From assembly GCA_002382665.1 (NCBI GenBank), contig DFZA01000009.1, positions 248,001 to 312,000 on the forward strand: a DNA stretch of 64,000 nucleotides, in the 5' to 3' direction. Source of the DNA: Peptococcaceae bacterium UBA4068 (lineage in GTDB: Bacteria > Bacillota > Dehalobacteriia > UBA4068). Position 1 is the stretch's first letter. Each line of letters opens with the position of its first letter. Positions 1-11,224 of this stretch are shown here, piece by piece. Below the pieces are notes generated by a model. That model had not been told where the DNA came from. It did no database searches and worked only from the letters and a program-made list of their open reading frames with translations. Made by a program: the position numbers and the translations under genes.

Positions 1-650
1 GCCAACATAATCGCCTCGCCTTCTTGCAGATGATAATGATTATCGTAATAACTCAAAGACGGGCCACAAACCCGGCAGGCGTTAGGTTGAGCATGAAAAC
101 GACGGTTGTCGGGCGCGTGATATTCTTTGTTGCATTCGCCGCACATGGGAAAACTTTTCATAGTCGTCATCGCCCGGTCATAGGGCAACGCTTCGATAAT
201 AGTAAACCGCGGGCCGCAATTAGTGCAATTAATAAAAGCATAGCGATAACGACGGTCATGGGGGTCGCGCAGTTCCCGCAGGCAATCTTCACAAATCCCC
301 ATATCGGGAGAAACCAGCGTCGTCTGCGCAGGCACTACGCTAGCGGTCAACACTTTAAACTTAAGTTTGCCGCTCTCGCTGGCGCGAATCGAAAATCCCT
401 GTTCACCGATAGGCGTCAAAAGACTGCGGCTGATATTGGAAACTTTAGCCAGCATCGGTGCTTCGGCAACCAACCGCCGACAAAATTGATTACATTCTGC
501 TTGCTCACCTTCAATTTCGATTGATACACCCTGATCGTTGTTGAATACCCAGCCGTCAAGGCGTAACGATTTTGCCAACGCATAAACAAACGGCCTGAAG
601 CCGACGCCCTGGACGATACCGCTAACGTTGAGTGCGTAGCGAGTTCTCAC
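1..650 (-). CDS. hypF: Hydrogenase maturation carbamoyltransferase HypF, N-terminal part (runs off the window)
   Basis: HypF makes the carbamoyl group that becomes the CN ligands of the [NiFe] hydrogenase active site. About 216 codons are present, open to the window edge. Residues 1-90 form an acylphosphatase domain with the signature VQGVGFRPF. They are followed by the HypF zinc-finger pair, four CxxC motifs: CEDC, CTNC, CGEC and CRVC. The YrdC-like and Kae1-like domains lie outside the window. The start is a GTG at 650, whose GTGA overlaps the hypB stop by 4 bp, so the two are translationally coupled. The family call is firm. The GTG start is inferred from the overlap and from the alignment of the acylphosphatase domain. 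Confidence 0.93.
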   Translation of the reverse strand, partial: MRTRYALNVSGIVQGVGFRPFVYALAKSLRLDGWVFNNDQGVSIEIEGEQAECNQFCRRLVAEAPMLAKVSNISRSLLTPIGEQGFSIRASESGKLKFKVLTASVVPAQTTLVSPDMGICEDCLRELRDPHDRRYRYAFINCTNCGPRFTIIEALPYDRAMTTMKSFPMCGECNKEYHAPDNRRFHAQPNACRVCGPSLSYYDNHYHLQEGEAIML

Positions 651-1333
651 GCTTGACCTCTGAGGATTTTGTCCTGCTTTTTAGTCTTAACAGCTTCAAT
701 AATATAAGCCGCTAATTCATCCATCCCCACGATCTTACCGTTCCGGCAGGAAGTCGGGAAAATCTTAATCTGAGGCTTGATATTAACAATATCGGCAATC
801 AGATTATTCGTATCGATATCGAGATAATCATTTAGATCCATCTTATTCAAGGCCACAATATCGGCCTCCATAAAAGCAATCGGATATTTACCGGGCTTAT
901 CTTCACCTTCGGTAATACTTAATACCACCATCCGCAGATCCTCACCCAGATCATAAGTAGCCGGACAAACCAAATTGCCGACATTCTCAATCAATAACAA
1001 ATCGGTTTTATCAAGATCAAAACCTCTGACTACTTTGGCAATCATTTCGGCGTCCAGATGACAGCCACCATCGGTATTGATCTGGATCACCGGTACATCA
1101 TGGGCCGCTATACGCTGAGCGTCACGGGCGGTAGCCAAGTCGCCTTCGATCACCGCCACGGACACTTGGCGGCAAATCTGGACAATCAGCCGCTCCAACA
1201 ATGTTGTTTTACCAGCCCCTGGAGAACCCATAATGTTAATGGTAAAAATATCCTTGGCATTAAAAAGGGCTCGGTTATCCGCCGCTATCACATTATTTAA
1301 TGAAAATACATCCTGTTTGACATCGATTTTCAT
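647..1333 (-). CDS. hypB: Hydrogenase nickel incorporation GTPase HypB
   Basis: HypB is the GTPase that drives nickel insertion into the large subunit of [NiFe] hydrogenase, working with HypA. The 228-residue protein has a P-loop (MGSPGAGKTTLLERL) near residue 35. It also has the metal-site elements of the family: a Cys-His pair in GGCHLDAE and a cysteine in NVGNLVCPA. The N-terminus has no CxxCGC or poly-His nickel-storage segment, so this is the minimal form. It lies between hypA (20 bp upstream) and hypF (4-bp overlap) in a hypABF-type operon. No hydrogenase structural genes are in the window. Confidence 0.96.
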   Translation of the reverse strand: MKIDVKQDVFSLNNVIAADNRALFNAKDIFTINIMGSPGAGKTTLLERLIVQICRQVSVAVIEGDLATARDAQRIAAHDVPVIQINTDGGCHLDAEMIAKVVRGFDLDKTDLLLIENVGNLVCPATYDLGEDLRMVVLSITEGEDKPGKYPIAFMEADIVALNKMDLNDYLDIDTNNLIADIVNIKPQIKIFPTSCRNGKIVGMDELAAYIIEAVKTKKQDKILRGQA

Positions 1334-1353
1334 AATCCCACCTCAAAATATCT

Positions 1354-1701
1354 TTATTCTTCTTGCTCAAAATCAATACTATCTAAGTATACTTCACTAC
1401 CGCTGATTATCGCCGCCATATTACTGCCGCAATCAGGACAAACCAGTGGTATATCCATGCTCTGGTACTCAGCGCCACAATCAAGGCATCTCGCCGTAAT
1501 CGGTAATACTTCTATCTCCAGGCGGGCTCCTGCAAAAGGTGCCTCAGCCAGCGATTGAAAAGCGAAAACAAGCGCATCCGGCAATATATTGGCAAGCCTA
1601 CCAGCCTTTATAGTAAGACAATTAATTTTAGTTACATTGTACCCGCTTAAACTTTCTTCTGCGATAGTCAAGAGGTTTTCCATTAAAGATGCTTCATGCA
1701 T
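1354..1701 (-). CDS. hypA: Hydrogenase/urease nickel chaperone HypA
   Basis: HypA is the nickel-binding partner of HypB. The 115-residue protein begins MHEASL, so the essential His2 nickel ligand is present. It carries the structural zinc site as two CxxC motifs, CLDC and CPDC, about residues 73-92. Length is typical for the family (110-120 residues). The start follows a good ribosome-binding site (GGAGGA, 6 nt upstream). It is the first gene of the hypA-hypB-hypF run on the minus strand and lies 30 bp after ligA. Confidence 0.96.
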   Translation of the reverse strand: MHEASLMENLLTIAEESLSGYNVTKINCLTIKAGRLANILPDALVFAFQSLAEAPFAGARLEIEVLPITARCLDCGAEYQSMDIPLVCPDCGSNMAAIISGSEVYLDSIDFEQEE

Positions 1702-1731
1702 TAGTCTTCCTCCATAACAACAGATACTATT

Positions 1732-3741
<2,010 letters not shown>

Positions 3742-3747
3742 TCAAAA

Positions 3748-5982
3748 TCAGATTTTTTTGATCGGCGCATATTTTACCAGCAGCTTTTTGATACCAACGC
3801 CGGGGAAAGCCACAGAAATCATCGCATCTTCACCGTTGCCGCTTACCTGCACTACCACACCGTCGCCCCAACTGCCATGCCGCACTTTATCGCCGATCAT
3901 AAACAACTGCGCTGCGGTCGGAGTAGTTGTCACAGTCGGCCGCGGTACTGTACCGGCGACAAATACGCTGCCGCCACTGTCGACCGGTACCGGCCGCTCA
4001 ATCCTCTTTTTGTCAACGCCACTGATTTCCAGCAGCTCCTGGGGTATTTCGGAAATAAACCGCGACAGACGGTTATTTTCATATGTTCCCCAAGTCAGCC
4101 GTCGTTTAGCCGCTGAGAGAAACAAGCGCTCACGGGCGCGGGTAATACCAACATAGCAAAGCCGCCGTTCCTCCTCCATCTCATTATCGCCAAGACTGAA
4201 AATCGCCCGCCGATGAGGAAAGACACCATCTTCCATACCGACAATAAATATCACCGGATATTCAAGACCTTTGGCGGCATGTAACGTCATCAGCGTCAGA
4301 TAATCGCTGCCCTCGCCAATACCGTCGCTGTCCATCGCCAACGCAGTCTGATTAAGAAACACATTTAACGGCGGCTGCCAATCTTCCTCGGATAAAACAA
4401 ACATCTGCTGATAATCTTCATCGAAAGTTGTGGCGGTATTATACAACTGTTCCAATATATCCAACCGCTCAACCAGTTTTTCACTATCCTTTTCATCCAG
4501 CAAAGCTTTATAATCGGTACGCTGCCATAATTCGTTAATAATCGCCGCAACCGAATCGGTATCTGCCACAAAACCACGTAATTGATCCAATAACGCAGCT
4601 AACGTTTTTAATTTGCGAGCCGCGGCTCCACTTAATTCCGGGAACTGATCAGCCACTGCCAGCAGACGTCCGACATTCTCGCCACGCTGCAACGCAATCT
4701 GCTGTAGTTTGTCCCAGGTAGTTTTGCCAATACCGCGCTTCGGTTCGTTATAAATACGCTGAAGGCTTTCGCCATCATCAGGATTAACCAGCAAACGCAG
4801 GTAAGCAATTGTATCTTTAACTTCCTTACGCTCGTAAAACTTGATGCCACCAAAAACCCGATAGGGTATGCCGAAACGCATACAGGCCCTTTCTATGGCG
4901 GCACTCTGACCATGCGTTCTATAAAGCACCGCGCAATCACTATACTGATATCCTTCGTCAAGTAGTGCGGCAACAGTACGAATTACAGCAAAAGCCTCCT
5001 CGCGGTCGTCCTCCGTTAAAACAAAACAGATAGGCTCGCCTTGGTTCCCTTCGGTAAACAGATCTTTGGGCTTACGATTATTATTATTGGCAATCAAGCT
5101 GTTGGCCGCCGTCAGTATGGTGGAGGTTGAACGGTAATTGCGGTTGAGTTGGATCTCCCGGCAATCGGGATAGTCTTTAACAAAGTCGAGAATATTGCTG
5201 ATATCAGCGCCACGCCAACCATATATCGATTGATCGGGATCGCCGACCACGAACAAATTGCCCTCATCACCCGCCAACAGACTGATCAACCGGTACTGGC
5301 AATGGTTGATATCCTGATATTCATCGACCAATATATGTTTAAACATCTGCTGGTATTTTGCCAATGCCTCCGGCTGTCTTTGCAGTAGCCAAACGGTTTC
5401 AGTGAGCAGATCATCGAAATCAAAGGCGTTATTTTCCCTAAGCCGCCGCTGATAACGGCGGTAGAGCTCGGCAATGTTCCGCTGGTGTTGGTCGGTAGCA
5501 TCAGTGGCAAATTCGGCTACCGAAAGCAAACGGTTTTTAGCATCACTGATCCGACCCAATACCAACTGCGGCGAATAGAGCCGCTCTTCGCTTGCCAGCC
5601 CCATATCTGCTAAGCATTTTTTAATCAAAGCCTTTTGATCGGCGGTATCGTAAATAGTAAAGTTATGGTCATAACCTTCCGACAGATTTTCCCGCCGAAG
5701 TATCCTCACGCAAAGAGAGTGAAAAGTGCCAATCCAGAGCCAGCGGCTGTCGATACCGGTTGACCGCTCCAACCGTTCTTTCATCTCGTTAGCAGCCTTA
5801 TTGGTAAATGTAACTGCCATCAACTGCCGAGGATCCTGATGCTGCTGTTCAATCAGCCAGGCCGTGCGGCTGACCAATACCTTGGTTTTTCCGGATCCTG
5901 CCCCGGCAATCACCAATATTTGCTTTTCAGTTGCGGTCACAGCTTCTTTTTGCTGTGGGTTAAGCAAGTCTAAGTTGTCCAT
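3748..5982 (-). CDS. pcrA: ATP-dependent DNA helicase PcrA/UvrD
   Basis: This is a superfamily 1A 3'-5' helicase acting in nucleotide-excision repair, rolling-circle replication and removal of RecA filaments. The 744-residue protein has Walker A GAGSGKTKVLV near residue 27, the DEYQD motif II in HILVDEYQDINH, GDPDQSIYGWRGA (motif III) and the late motif VGITRARERLFLS. The tail (about residues 650-744) is a loosely conserved C-terminal region typical of PcrA. It forms a repair operon with ligA. The upstream DUF3343 gene is separated from it by a terminator. Confidence 0.97.
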   Translation of the reverse strand: MDNLDLLNPQQKEAVTATEKQILVIAGAGSGKTKVLVSRTAWLIEQQHQDPRQLMAVTFTNKAANEMKERLERSTGIDSRWLWIGTFHSLCVRILRRENLSEGYDHNFTIYDTADQKALIKKCLADMGLASEERLYSPQLVLGRISDAKNRLLSVAEFATDATDQHQRNIAELYRRYQRRLRENNAFDFDDLLTETVWLLQRQPEALAKYQQMFKHILVDEYQDINHCQYRLISLLAGDEGNLFVVGDPDQSIYGWRGADISNILDFVKDYPDCREIQLNRNYRSTSTILTAANSLIANNNNRKPKDLFTEGNQGEPICFVLTEDDREEAFAVIRTVAALLDEGYQYSDCAVLYRTHGQSAAIERACMRFGIPYRVFGGIKFYERKEVKDTIAYLRLLVNPDDGESLQRIYNEPKRGIGKTTWDKLQQIALQRGENVGRLLAVADQFPELSGAAARKLKTLAALLDQLRGFVADTDSVAAIINELWQRTDYKALLDEKDSEKLVERLDILEQLYNTATTFDEDYQQMFVLSEEDWQPPLNVFLNQTALAMDSDGIGEGSDYLTLMTLHAAKGLEYPVIFIVGMEDGVFPHRRAIFSLGDNEMEEERRLCYVGITRARERLFLSAAKRRLTWGTYENNRLSRFISEIPQELLEISGVDKKRIERPVPVDSGGSVFVAGTVPRPTVTTTPTAAQLFMIGDKVRHGSWGDGVVVQVSGNGEDAMISVAFPGVGIKKLLVKYAPIKKI

Positions 5983-6060
5983 TTATCTCTCTTCCCAATA
6001 TCATTTTAGCTAATTAATATTCGTCATCGAATTATGGTTTACCTGCACTTAGCCACACGA

Positions 6061-6087
6061 AAAAGAACGGCGTTATGTCGTTCTTTT
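6061..6087 (-). terminator. Rho-independent terminator downstream of the DUF3343 gene
   Basis: A perfect 9-bp stem (AAAAGAACG with CGTTCTTTT) encloses a 9-nt loop. Read on the minus strand it follows the DUF3343 stop by about 25 bp and ends in a T-rich run. It isolates that gene from pcrA. Confidence 0.75.
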
Positions 6088-6112
6088 GTCTTAAGTAATA
6101 ATATGCGTATTA

Positions 6113-6355
6113 TTACATCTCGATAGTGTTTATCTGGTCGGTCATGATTTTTTCTTTTTCAATTACCGCCTCAAGCATTGAACGCTCCGTCAAATCGGCT
6201 CGCCAGCAAATACCGCAGGAAGCGCTGATTTGGCGCGGCGTCGGTATTAATGTACCGTTACTACCGGCATGGAGAAACAGTTTTTCCGAACGCATAGCCT
6301 CCGTCACATTAATAAAACTAATCACTAACCATAGTTTTTTTTGATTGTTGTCCAT
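6113..6355 (-). CDS. DUF3343 protein (putative Se/S carrier-like)
   Basis: An 80-residue protein of the DUF3343 family, which in databases is described as a putative Se/S carrier. Seen in the sequence: a short alpha/beta-type start (LWLVISFINVTEAMRSEK) and the characteristic cysteine motif SASCGIC near residue 50, where a persulfide or perselenide could be carried. I chose the ATG at 6355 because it has an AGAAGGG ribosome-binding site. The longer open frame upstream lacks one and would overlap the divergent amidase gene. Its place about 700 bp from selC, selB and selA suggests a role in selenium handling. That is inference from family and position only. Confidence 0.75.
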   Translation of the reverse strand: MDNNQKKLWLVISFINVTEAMRSEKLFLHAGSNGTLIPTPRQISASCGICWRADLTERSMLEAVIEKEKIMTDQINTIEM

Positions 6356-6424
6356 AATAAACCCTTCTTTATACTTTAACATATAATATTTAATAATGCC
6401 GATTCCCCGATGAGGAGGAATAAC

Positions 6425-6979
6425 ATGAACATCGCCAGAGTTTTTTTGAGCCCCTCTACTCAAGAATTTAACCCTTATGTAAATGGCGCAGGCAATGAAG
6501 AATCAGTGATGAATGAGCTGACCGACAAACTAATTCCCTATCTTCAAGCCGTCGGTATATCCTATGGCCGTAATGATCCCAACGGTACGGTTATCGACTC
6601 GGTAGCTTTATCAAACAGCGGCAATTACGCGCTCCATCTAGCGCTGCACTCCAATGCCTCACCGGAAAGCCTGGCCGGACAATTGCGCGGTATTGACGTC
6701 TACTATTATGCATACAGCACCGCAGGAGCGCAAATTGCCGAACTTTTCGCTTCTTATTTGCGCCAAATATACCCACTGCCACAAAATGTCCAAACACGCG
6801 GCGTAACAAATCTCTTTGAATTGAGAGCTACCAGAGCGCCTGCTATACTTATTGAACTTGGCTACCATGATAACATTGAAGACGCCAACTGGATAGTCAA
6901 TAATCTCGATGCCATTGCCGCCGCACTGGCGCATGCTATAGCCGATTTCTTCGGAGTACCGTTTGTTCAACCAAGATAA
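6425..6979 (+). CDS. N-acetylmuramoyl-L-alanine amidase family protein (variant opening motif)
   Basis: A 184-residue single-domain protein of the Amidase_3 type, which would cleave the bond between N-acetylmuramic acid and the stem peptide. Visible elements are a conserved Glu (GNEES), the zinc-ligand histidine in LHSNAS, a YYYA strand and the late catalytic glutamate in PAILIELGYHDN. The usual opening GHGG motif is replaced by SPSTQ, a variant I know from clostridial relatives. No signal peptide is seen. The start at 6425 follows GAGGAGGA. The upstream in-frame ATG has the ribosome-binding site inside it. It is divergent from the DUF3343 gene and convergent with selC. Confidence 0.8.
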   Translation: MNIARVFLSPSTQEFNPYVNGAGNEESVMNELTDKLIPYLQAVGISYGRNDPNGTVIDSVALSNSGNYALHLALHSNASPESLAGQLRGIDVYYYAYSTAGAQIAELFASYLRQIYPLPQNVQTRGVTNLFELRATRAPAILIELGYHDNIEDANWIVNNLDAIAAALAHAIADFFGVPFVQPR

Positions 6980-6980
6980 A

Positions 6981-7078
6981 TGGCGGGAGCGCGTGCGAAT
7001 CGAACACACCTGAGACGGGATCGCCGCCTCACAGACGGATTTGAAGTCCGTGCCAGCCACCAGGCCAGATTCGCCCCC
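6981..7078 (-). tRNA. selC: tRNA-Sec (UCA anticodon)
   Basis: The minus strand folds into a selenocysteine tRNA of 98 nt. It has the anticodon arm ACGGA-CTTCAAA-TCCGT with anticodon TCA, a long variable arm with an 8-bp stem (TGAGGCGG with CCGTCTCA), a T arm with TTCGATT, and a genomically encoded 3' CCA. The long acceptor pairs G1-G7 with the 3' strand (one G-U). The eighth pair would be A-G, a mismatch. It starts 9 bp after the selB stop, so it may be co-transcribed with selA-selB. Confidence 0.95.
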
Positions 7079-7087
7079 ATATCATCT

Positions 7088-8995
7088 TTATTTCCTCATC
7101 AGCCAAAAGCGTTTGTCCCCCGCGCGTTTGGTTAGTTTTTTGCGGTCTAAATATTCACCAAATGGCAATATATATTTGCGACTGGTAGCCAGCAAATCGC
7201 GAGCCTCTGATAGTGTAAAACCACTCTCACCATAGCGCTGGTGTAGTTTGCCAATCATCTCCCGCAGCGCCTGGTCACTGAAATATATATCTTCCGCAAC
7301 CTTGATTAGTATTTCCTGTTGACAAAGATATATCAATAATTCGGACCGCAGTTTGGAATCAATAGCCAAAGCGTCACAAGTCTCTTGCCAATCGGGCGGA
7401 TTTGCTCCGGCGCTGTTCCAAGAATTCTTAATTTGTTCTACTAATTCCTGCTGATATAAGTCTAATTTTACCATAAAATTGCCCAAAGCTATAGTTGCGC
7501 CCTCAAAGCGCAATATATTATGCTGGCAAAAATAGCTGATCAGCGCCAAAAACTGCCGTTGGTTAAAAGCGGCAAAATGGCGCGACCGTACCTCCTCACG
7601 CAGCATGCCACCGCGCAGCGGAAAACTTTGATGATACTCTCCAAGAGCTTCAATCAGCTTTTGTTGCCATAAATAAAGCAGCTCAGGCAATACATAAAAC
7701 ACGTCTTTATCAAGCACTAATGCAACAATGCGCCCTTCGTCCACCATCTGGCTTATGACCGAAGTGATTTCATCCGGCAAAATCTGCGCTTCTCGTGCTA
7801 AATCTTCCAATGCCAGCGGCTGCTTTTGCTTATTTAAAGCAGCACGTATATTATCACCGACGTCACCTTGTTGATGCTGACGCAGCTGCTCAATCAGGTC
7901 CTGCTGATAACGGCGATGACGCGAAGGCATAGGATCAATTACTTCCGCACCAGCGATTACAGCAACAGGGGAAAAACTGCGGATAATTAGTTTGTCGCCT
8001 TTTAAAGGAGGCAGCGGCTTCTCCAATTCCAATTGTGCAATACAATCTGTACCGTGTTCAAGCTCTTCTCTGTCGAGCAGGTTAATGCGGCCCATCACCT
8101 CGGCTGTACCGTGATGAATCCGCACCCGCGCGCGTTGCGATAAATCCTTAGCATCAGCCAATAACCTCAGAGCTACATCAATTCGGTAACTTTCCCGTAA
8201 CAAACCCGGAGAGGCTATCCAACCACCGCGCTGCGTTTTATCAATATCGACACCTGCAATATTCAAAGCTGTCCTCTGCCCTTCAGATACTTGCTGTTGT
8301 TCGCAATCATGCACTTGCAGGCCGCGAACTCTTACCGTCTCGCCCTTAGGCCAAAGCTCAAGCATATCGCCAACCTTAACAATACCGGAAAACAAAGTAC
8401 CTGTAACGATAGTACCGAAACCTGCCTTACTGAAAACGCGATCAATCGGCATACGGCAAGCTCCGCTAGCCGAACGTGTTTCGACCTCGTCTGTCAATTG
8501 CGTCAAAACAGCCACCAATTGATCAATACCTTTGCCTGTCAGCGCGGATATCTCCACTATCGGCGCGTTTTCCAGCGTTGTACCGGCCACAGTTTCTATT
8601 ATCTGTTCTCTGATCATTACCAACCATTCTTGATCGACAAGATCAGTCTTACTGATGACAATTACGCCCTTACTGATCCCCAGCAAATCGATAATATGCA
8701 AGTGTTCGCGCGTTTGCGGCATCACGCCCTCATCGGCGGCAACCAACAACATTACCAGATCGATACCGGCAACCCCTGAGAGCATATTGTGGACAAACCG
8801 TTCATGCCCGGGCACGTCAATCAACCCCAGGCGTCGCCCATCCGGTAAGTTCAGGCAAGTATACCCCGGTTCGATGGTCATGCCCCGCCGTTTTTCCTCG
8901 GGCAGGCGATCGGTATTAACACCGGTCAGGTATTTGATTAGCTCTGTTTTGCCGTGATCAACATGTCCGGCGGTGCCTACAATAATATTTTTCAT
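7088..8995 (-). CDS. selB: Selenocysteine-specific elongation factor SelB
   Basis: SelB is the EF-Tu-like GTPase that brings Sec-tRNA to UGA codons marked by a SECIS hairpin. The 635-residue protein has the G1 motif GHVDHGKTELIK near residue 10, DVPGHERFV (G3) and SKTD (G4), then EF-Tu-like beta-barrel domains. About 300 residues of winged-helix repeats form the SECIS-binding C-terminus. It overlaps the selA stop by 4 bp (ATGA) and is followed at once by selC, giving a compact selA-selB-selC unit. Confidence 0.97.
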   Translation of the reverse strand: MKNIIVGTAGHVDHGKTELIKYLTGVNTDRLPEEKRRGMTIEPGYTCLNLPDGRRLGLIDVPGHERFVHNMLSGVAGIDLVMLLVAADEGVMPQTREHLHIIDLLGISKGVIVISKTDLVDQEWLVMIREQIIETVAGTTLENAPIVEISALTGKGIDQLVAVLTQLTDEVETRSASGACRMPIDRVFSKAGFGTIVTGTLFSGIVKVGDMLELWPKGETVRVRGLQVHDCEQQQVSEGQRTALNIAGVDIDKTQRGGWIASPGLLRESYRIDVALRLLADAKDLSQRARVRIHHGTAEVMGRINLLDREELEHGTDCIAQLELEKPLPPLKGDKLIIRSFSPVAVIAGAEVIDPMPSRHRRYQQDLIEQLRQHQQGDVGDNIRAALNKQKQPLALEDLAREAQILPDEITSVISQMVDEGRIVALVLDKDVFYVLPELLYLWQQKLIEALGEYHQSFPLRGGMLREEVRSRHFAAFNQRQFLALISYFCQHNILRFEGATIALGNFMVKLDLYQQELVEQIKNSWNSAGANPPDWQETCDALAIDSKLRSELLIYLCQQEILIKVAEDIYFSDQALREMIGKLHQRYGESGFTLSEARDLLATSRKYILPFGEYLDRKKLTKRAGDKRFWLMRK

Positions 8996-10392
8996 CTTTC
9001 CCTTGCTTCAGTGCAGATTCTCTCTACCGCTACCGCAACAATTTTCGCTTCGCCAGCGATCAATGTTCTGGGATCAAAAATCACCCGGTCATCGCGGATA
9101 TAGCCAACAATCGCAGGTACATTTTCTCGCAATTTAGCCGCTAATTGGTCGGCAGACAACGACAAGGGCAAAACGGCAACCATGCTGCCGTCAAACTTAA
9201 CATCCGGCAAACTGCCTCCTCCGGCTTCGGTTATGCCTTCAATTATTTTACAATGATAATACTTGCCTTCGCCTGCCTGCAACAATGCTGTCAAATGCTC
9301 AGCTTCTTGCCGCAGCAGCTCTGTGGATGCGGTAAGCATGGTAATTACCGGCAATTGTTGTCCCGGTCTACCGGTCAGATAAATTCGCAATGTTGCTTCC
9401 AGTGCGGCTAAGGTAAATTTATCAATTCGTAAAGCTCTCAGAAACTGGTTTTTTTTGATCTGCCCGATATAGCTCTTTTTACCTAAAATAATTCCCGCCT
9501 GCGGCCCACCTAAAAGCTTGTCTCCAGACAAAGTCACCAGATCAACGCCAGTGGCAACGACTTCTGAAACAAGCGGTTCTCTGCCGCTAATAGCCGCTGA
9601 AAGTGGATAGATACAACCGCTGCCCAAGTCATTAAGCACCGGCAGGTTATGTTTGCGCCCCAGTTCAACCAATTCGTTAAGCGGCACACTCTCGGTATAG
9701 CCGCTGATGTGGAAATTACTCGGATGAACAGTCAGCAACAGCCGCGTTTTTTCACAAATAGCGTTCTCATAATCAGACAAACGCGTTTTATTGGTAGCGC
9801 CTACTTCTCTCAAAGTTACGCCACCCTTACCGATAATATCGGATATACGGAAAGAGCTGCCGATCTCTACCAATTGACCACGTGAGGCAATCGCCTCGCC
9901 GCCTTCACCTAAAGTATTCAGCGCCAAAATTATGGCGGCGGCATTATTGTTGACAACCACCGCATCTTCGGCGCCGGTCAGTTGGCAAAGTAACTTCGAT
10001 ACATGATCATAGCGGCTACCGCGGTTACCTGTTGCCAAATCGAACTCAAGATTGCAGTAACCGGCGGCCACATCATCGATGGCTGCCAACGCCTCGGGCG
10101 CCAATACCGCGCGGCCAAGATTTGTATGCAGCGCCACGCCGGTTGCGTTAATTACACGCCGCAAAGAAGGATTGCAGAACCCGTTATACAAAGCGGCGGT
10201 TTGCTCAACCGCCACGGATAAAACCTCATCTTTGGAATTGAAAGATATATCACCTGAGGTAATTTGCTGACGCAGACCATCTATGACCTTACGGGCGCAG
10301 TCTGTCAGCAGGCGCGGCTGATAATAAACATTATCTGCTTTGGTAAATTGGCCTGTAATGCGGTCAACAGCAGGCAGCCAAGAACAATCCAT
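8992..10392 (-). CDS. selA: L-seryl-tRNA(Sec) selenium transferase SelA
   Basis: SelA is the PLP enzyme that converts Ser-tRNA(Sec) to Sec-tRNA(Sec) with selenophosphate. The 466-residue length is typical. The PLP lysine is in LSGDKLLGGPQAG (Lys292). The glycine-rich and cofactor-binding regions (INATGVALHTNLGRA, VVNNNAAAI) are intact. GGAGGA lies 6 nt before the ATG. It is followed by selB with a 4-bp overlap and preceded by the methyltransferase gene 13 bp upstream, so the two groups may be transcribed together. Confidence 0.97.
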   Translation of the reverse strand: MDCSWLPAVDRITGQFTKADNVYYQPRLLTDCARKVIDGLRQQITSGDISFNSKDEVLSVAVEQTAALYNGFCNPSLRRVINATGVALHTNLGRAVLAPEALAAIDDVAAGYCNLEFDLATGNRGSRYDHVSKLLCQLTGAEDAVVVNNNAAAIILALNTLGEGGEAIASRGQLVEIGSSFRISDIIGKGGVTLREVGATNKTRLSDYENAICEKTRLLLTVHPSNFHISGYTESVPLNELVELGRKHNLPVLNDLGSGCIYPLSAAISGREPLVSEVVATGVDLVTLSGDKLLGGPQAGIILGKKSYIGQIKKNQFLRALRIDKFTLAALEATLRIYLTGRPGQQLPVITMLTASTELLRQEAEHLTALLQAGEGKYYHCKIIEGITEAGGGSLPDVKFDGSMVAVLPLSLSADQLAAKLRENVPAIVGYIRDDRVIFDPRTLIAGEAKIVAVAVERICTEARER

Positions 10393-10405
10393 ATTCTTCC
10401 TCCGG

Positions 10406-11203
10406 TTATTCGTTAAAAAGACCCTTACGGTATTGCATCAGATAACGCCCGCAGAAAGGATCATGCCCAAGCAACGCTTCTCCAGCAAACAATGCACCCA
10501 TCAGCTGTTTGTCGGTCGGATCAAGTATAAACGAATCAATACCGGCAAAAGCAGCCTGTACTAAAAATGTTCTGTTTATCAGTTTACGCTTTGGCAAACC
10601 GAAGGAAATATTGGAAAGCCCACAAACACAATGTACCTGTGGATATTTGTCATTGATGGCAATTACTGCATTAAGTAGCGGCAACGCTCCCTCGTTAGTA
10701 GTGGCCAGCGGCTGCACCAACGGGTCGATATATATATCATCAATTTTTACGCCGGCAGCGGTCAAATCAGCAATCAGCTTGTCGGCCACTTTTATCCTGC
10801 CCTCGACACCGACAGGGATTCCCTCGTCACTCATGCATAAGGCAATCACTTTGGTTTTATATTCGCAAACAAGCGGTAATATTGAGGCGAAACGTTCTTT
10901 TTCCGCAGTAATCGAGTTGATCATCGCCTGCTTTTCGCCGACCAGCGGCAAGGCCGCCTTAAGCGCCTCGACATTAGGTGTATCAATACAAAGAGGCAAT
11001 TCCACGCTTTGGCGCACAGTTTCAGCCAGCCAAGCCAATCGTTTTGGTTCATCAGTTGTAAAGCTACCGCAATTGATGTCGATATAGTCAGCTCCGGAAT
11101 CAGCCTGCAGTTTAGCCACCTCGGCAACAGCGGCGTCATCCCAGGTTTCTATTAAAGTCCGCATCGCTTTGCGGCTGGAATTGATCAGTTCACCGATAAT
11201 CAT
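10406..11203 (-). CDS. Methyltetrahydrofolate:corrinoid methyltransferase family protein
   Basis: A 265-residue pterin-binding TIM-barrel protein of the AcsE/MetH-domain family, which moves a methyl group between tetrahydrofolate and a cob(I)alamin protein. Seen: GADYIDINCGS near residue 36 (the pterin-site Asp and Asn), PLCIDTPN, and the family-typical CVCGLSNISFGLPKR near residue 195. It lies 21 bp after a corrinoid-protein gene on the same strand, its likely partner. No substrate-specific methyltransferase (MtaB, MtbB or MtvB type) and no CODH/ACS genes are in the window. Whether it serves the Wood-Ljungdahl pathway or methyl-donor catabolism cannot be told. Confidence 0.85.
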   Translation of the reverse strand: MIIGELINSSRKAMRTLIETWDDAAVAEVAKLQADSGADYIDINCGSFTTDEPKRLAWLAETVRQSVELPLCIDTPNVEALKAALPLVGEKQAMINSITAEKERFASILPLVCEYKTKVIALCMSDEGIPVGVEGRIKVADKLIADLTAAGVKIDDIYIDPLVQPLATTNEGALPLLNAVIAINDKYPQVHCVCGLSNISFGLPKRKLINRTFLVQAAFAGIDSFILDPTDKQLMGALFAGEALLGHDPFCGRYLMQYRKGLFNE

Positions 11204-11224
11204 GTTTTTTACTCTCCTTTAGAA

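Noticed and set aside
24..524. A 166-codon plus-strand open frame at the window start
   Set aside because: It is the reverse complement of hypF, whose acylphosphatase and zinc-finger motifs are clear.
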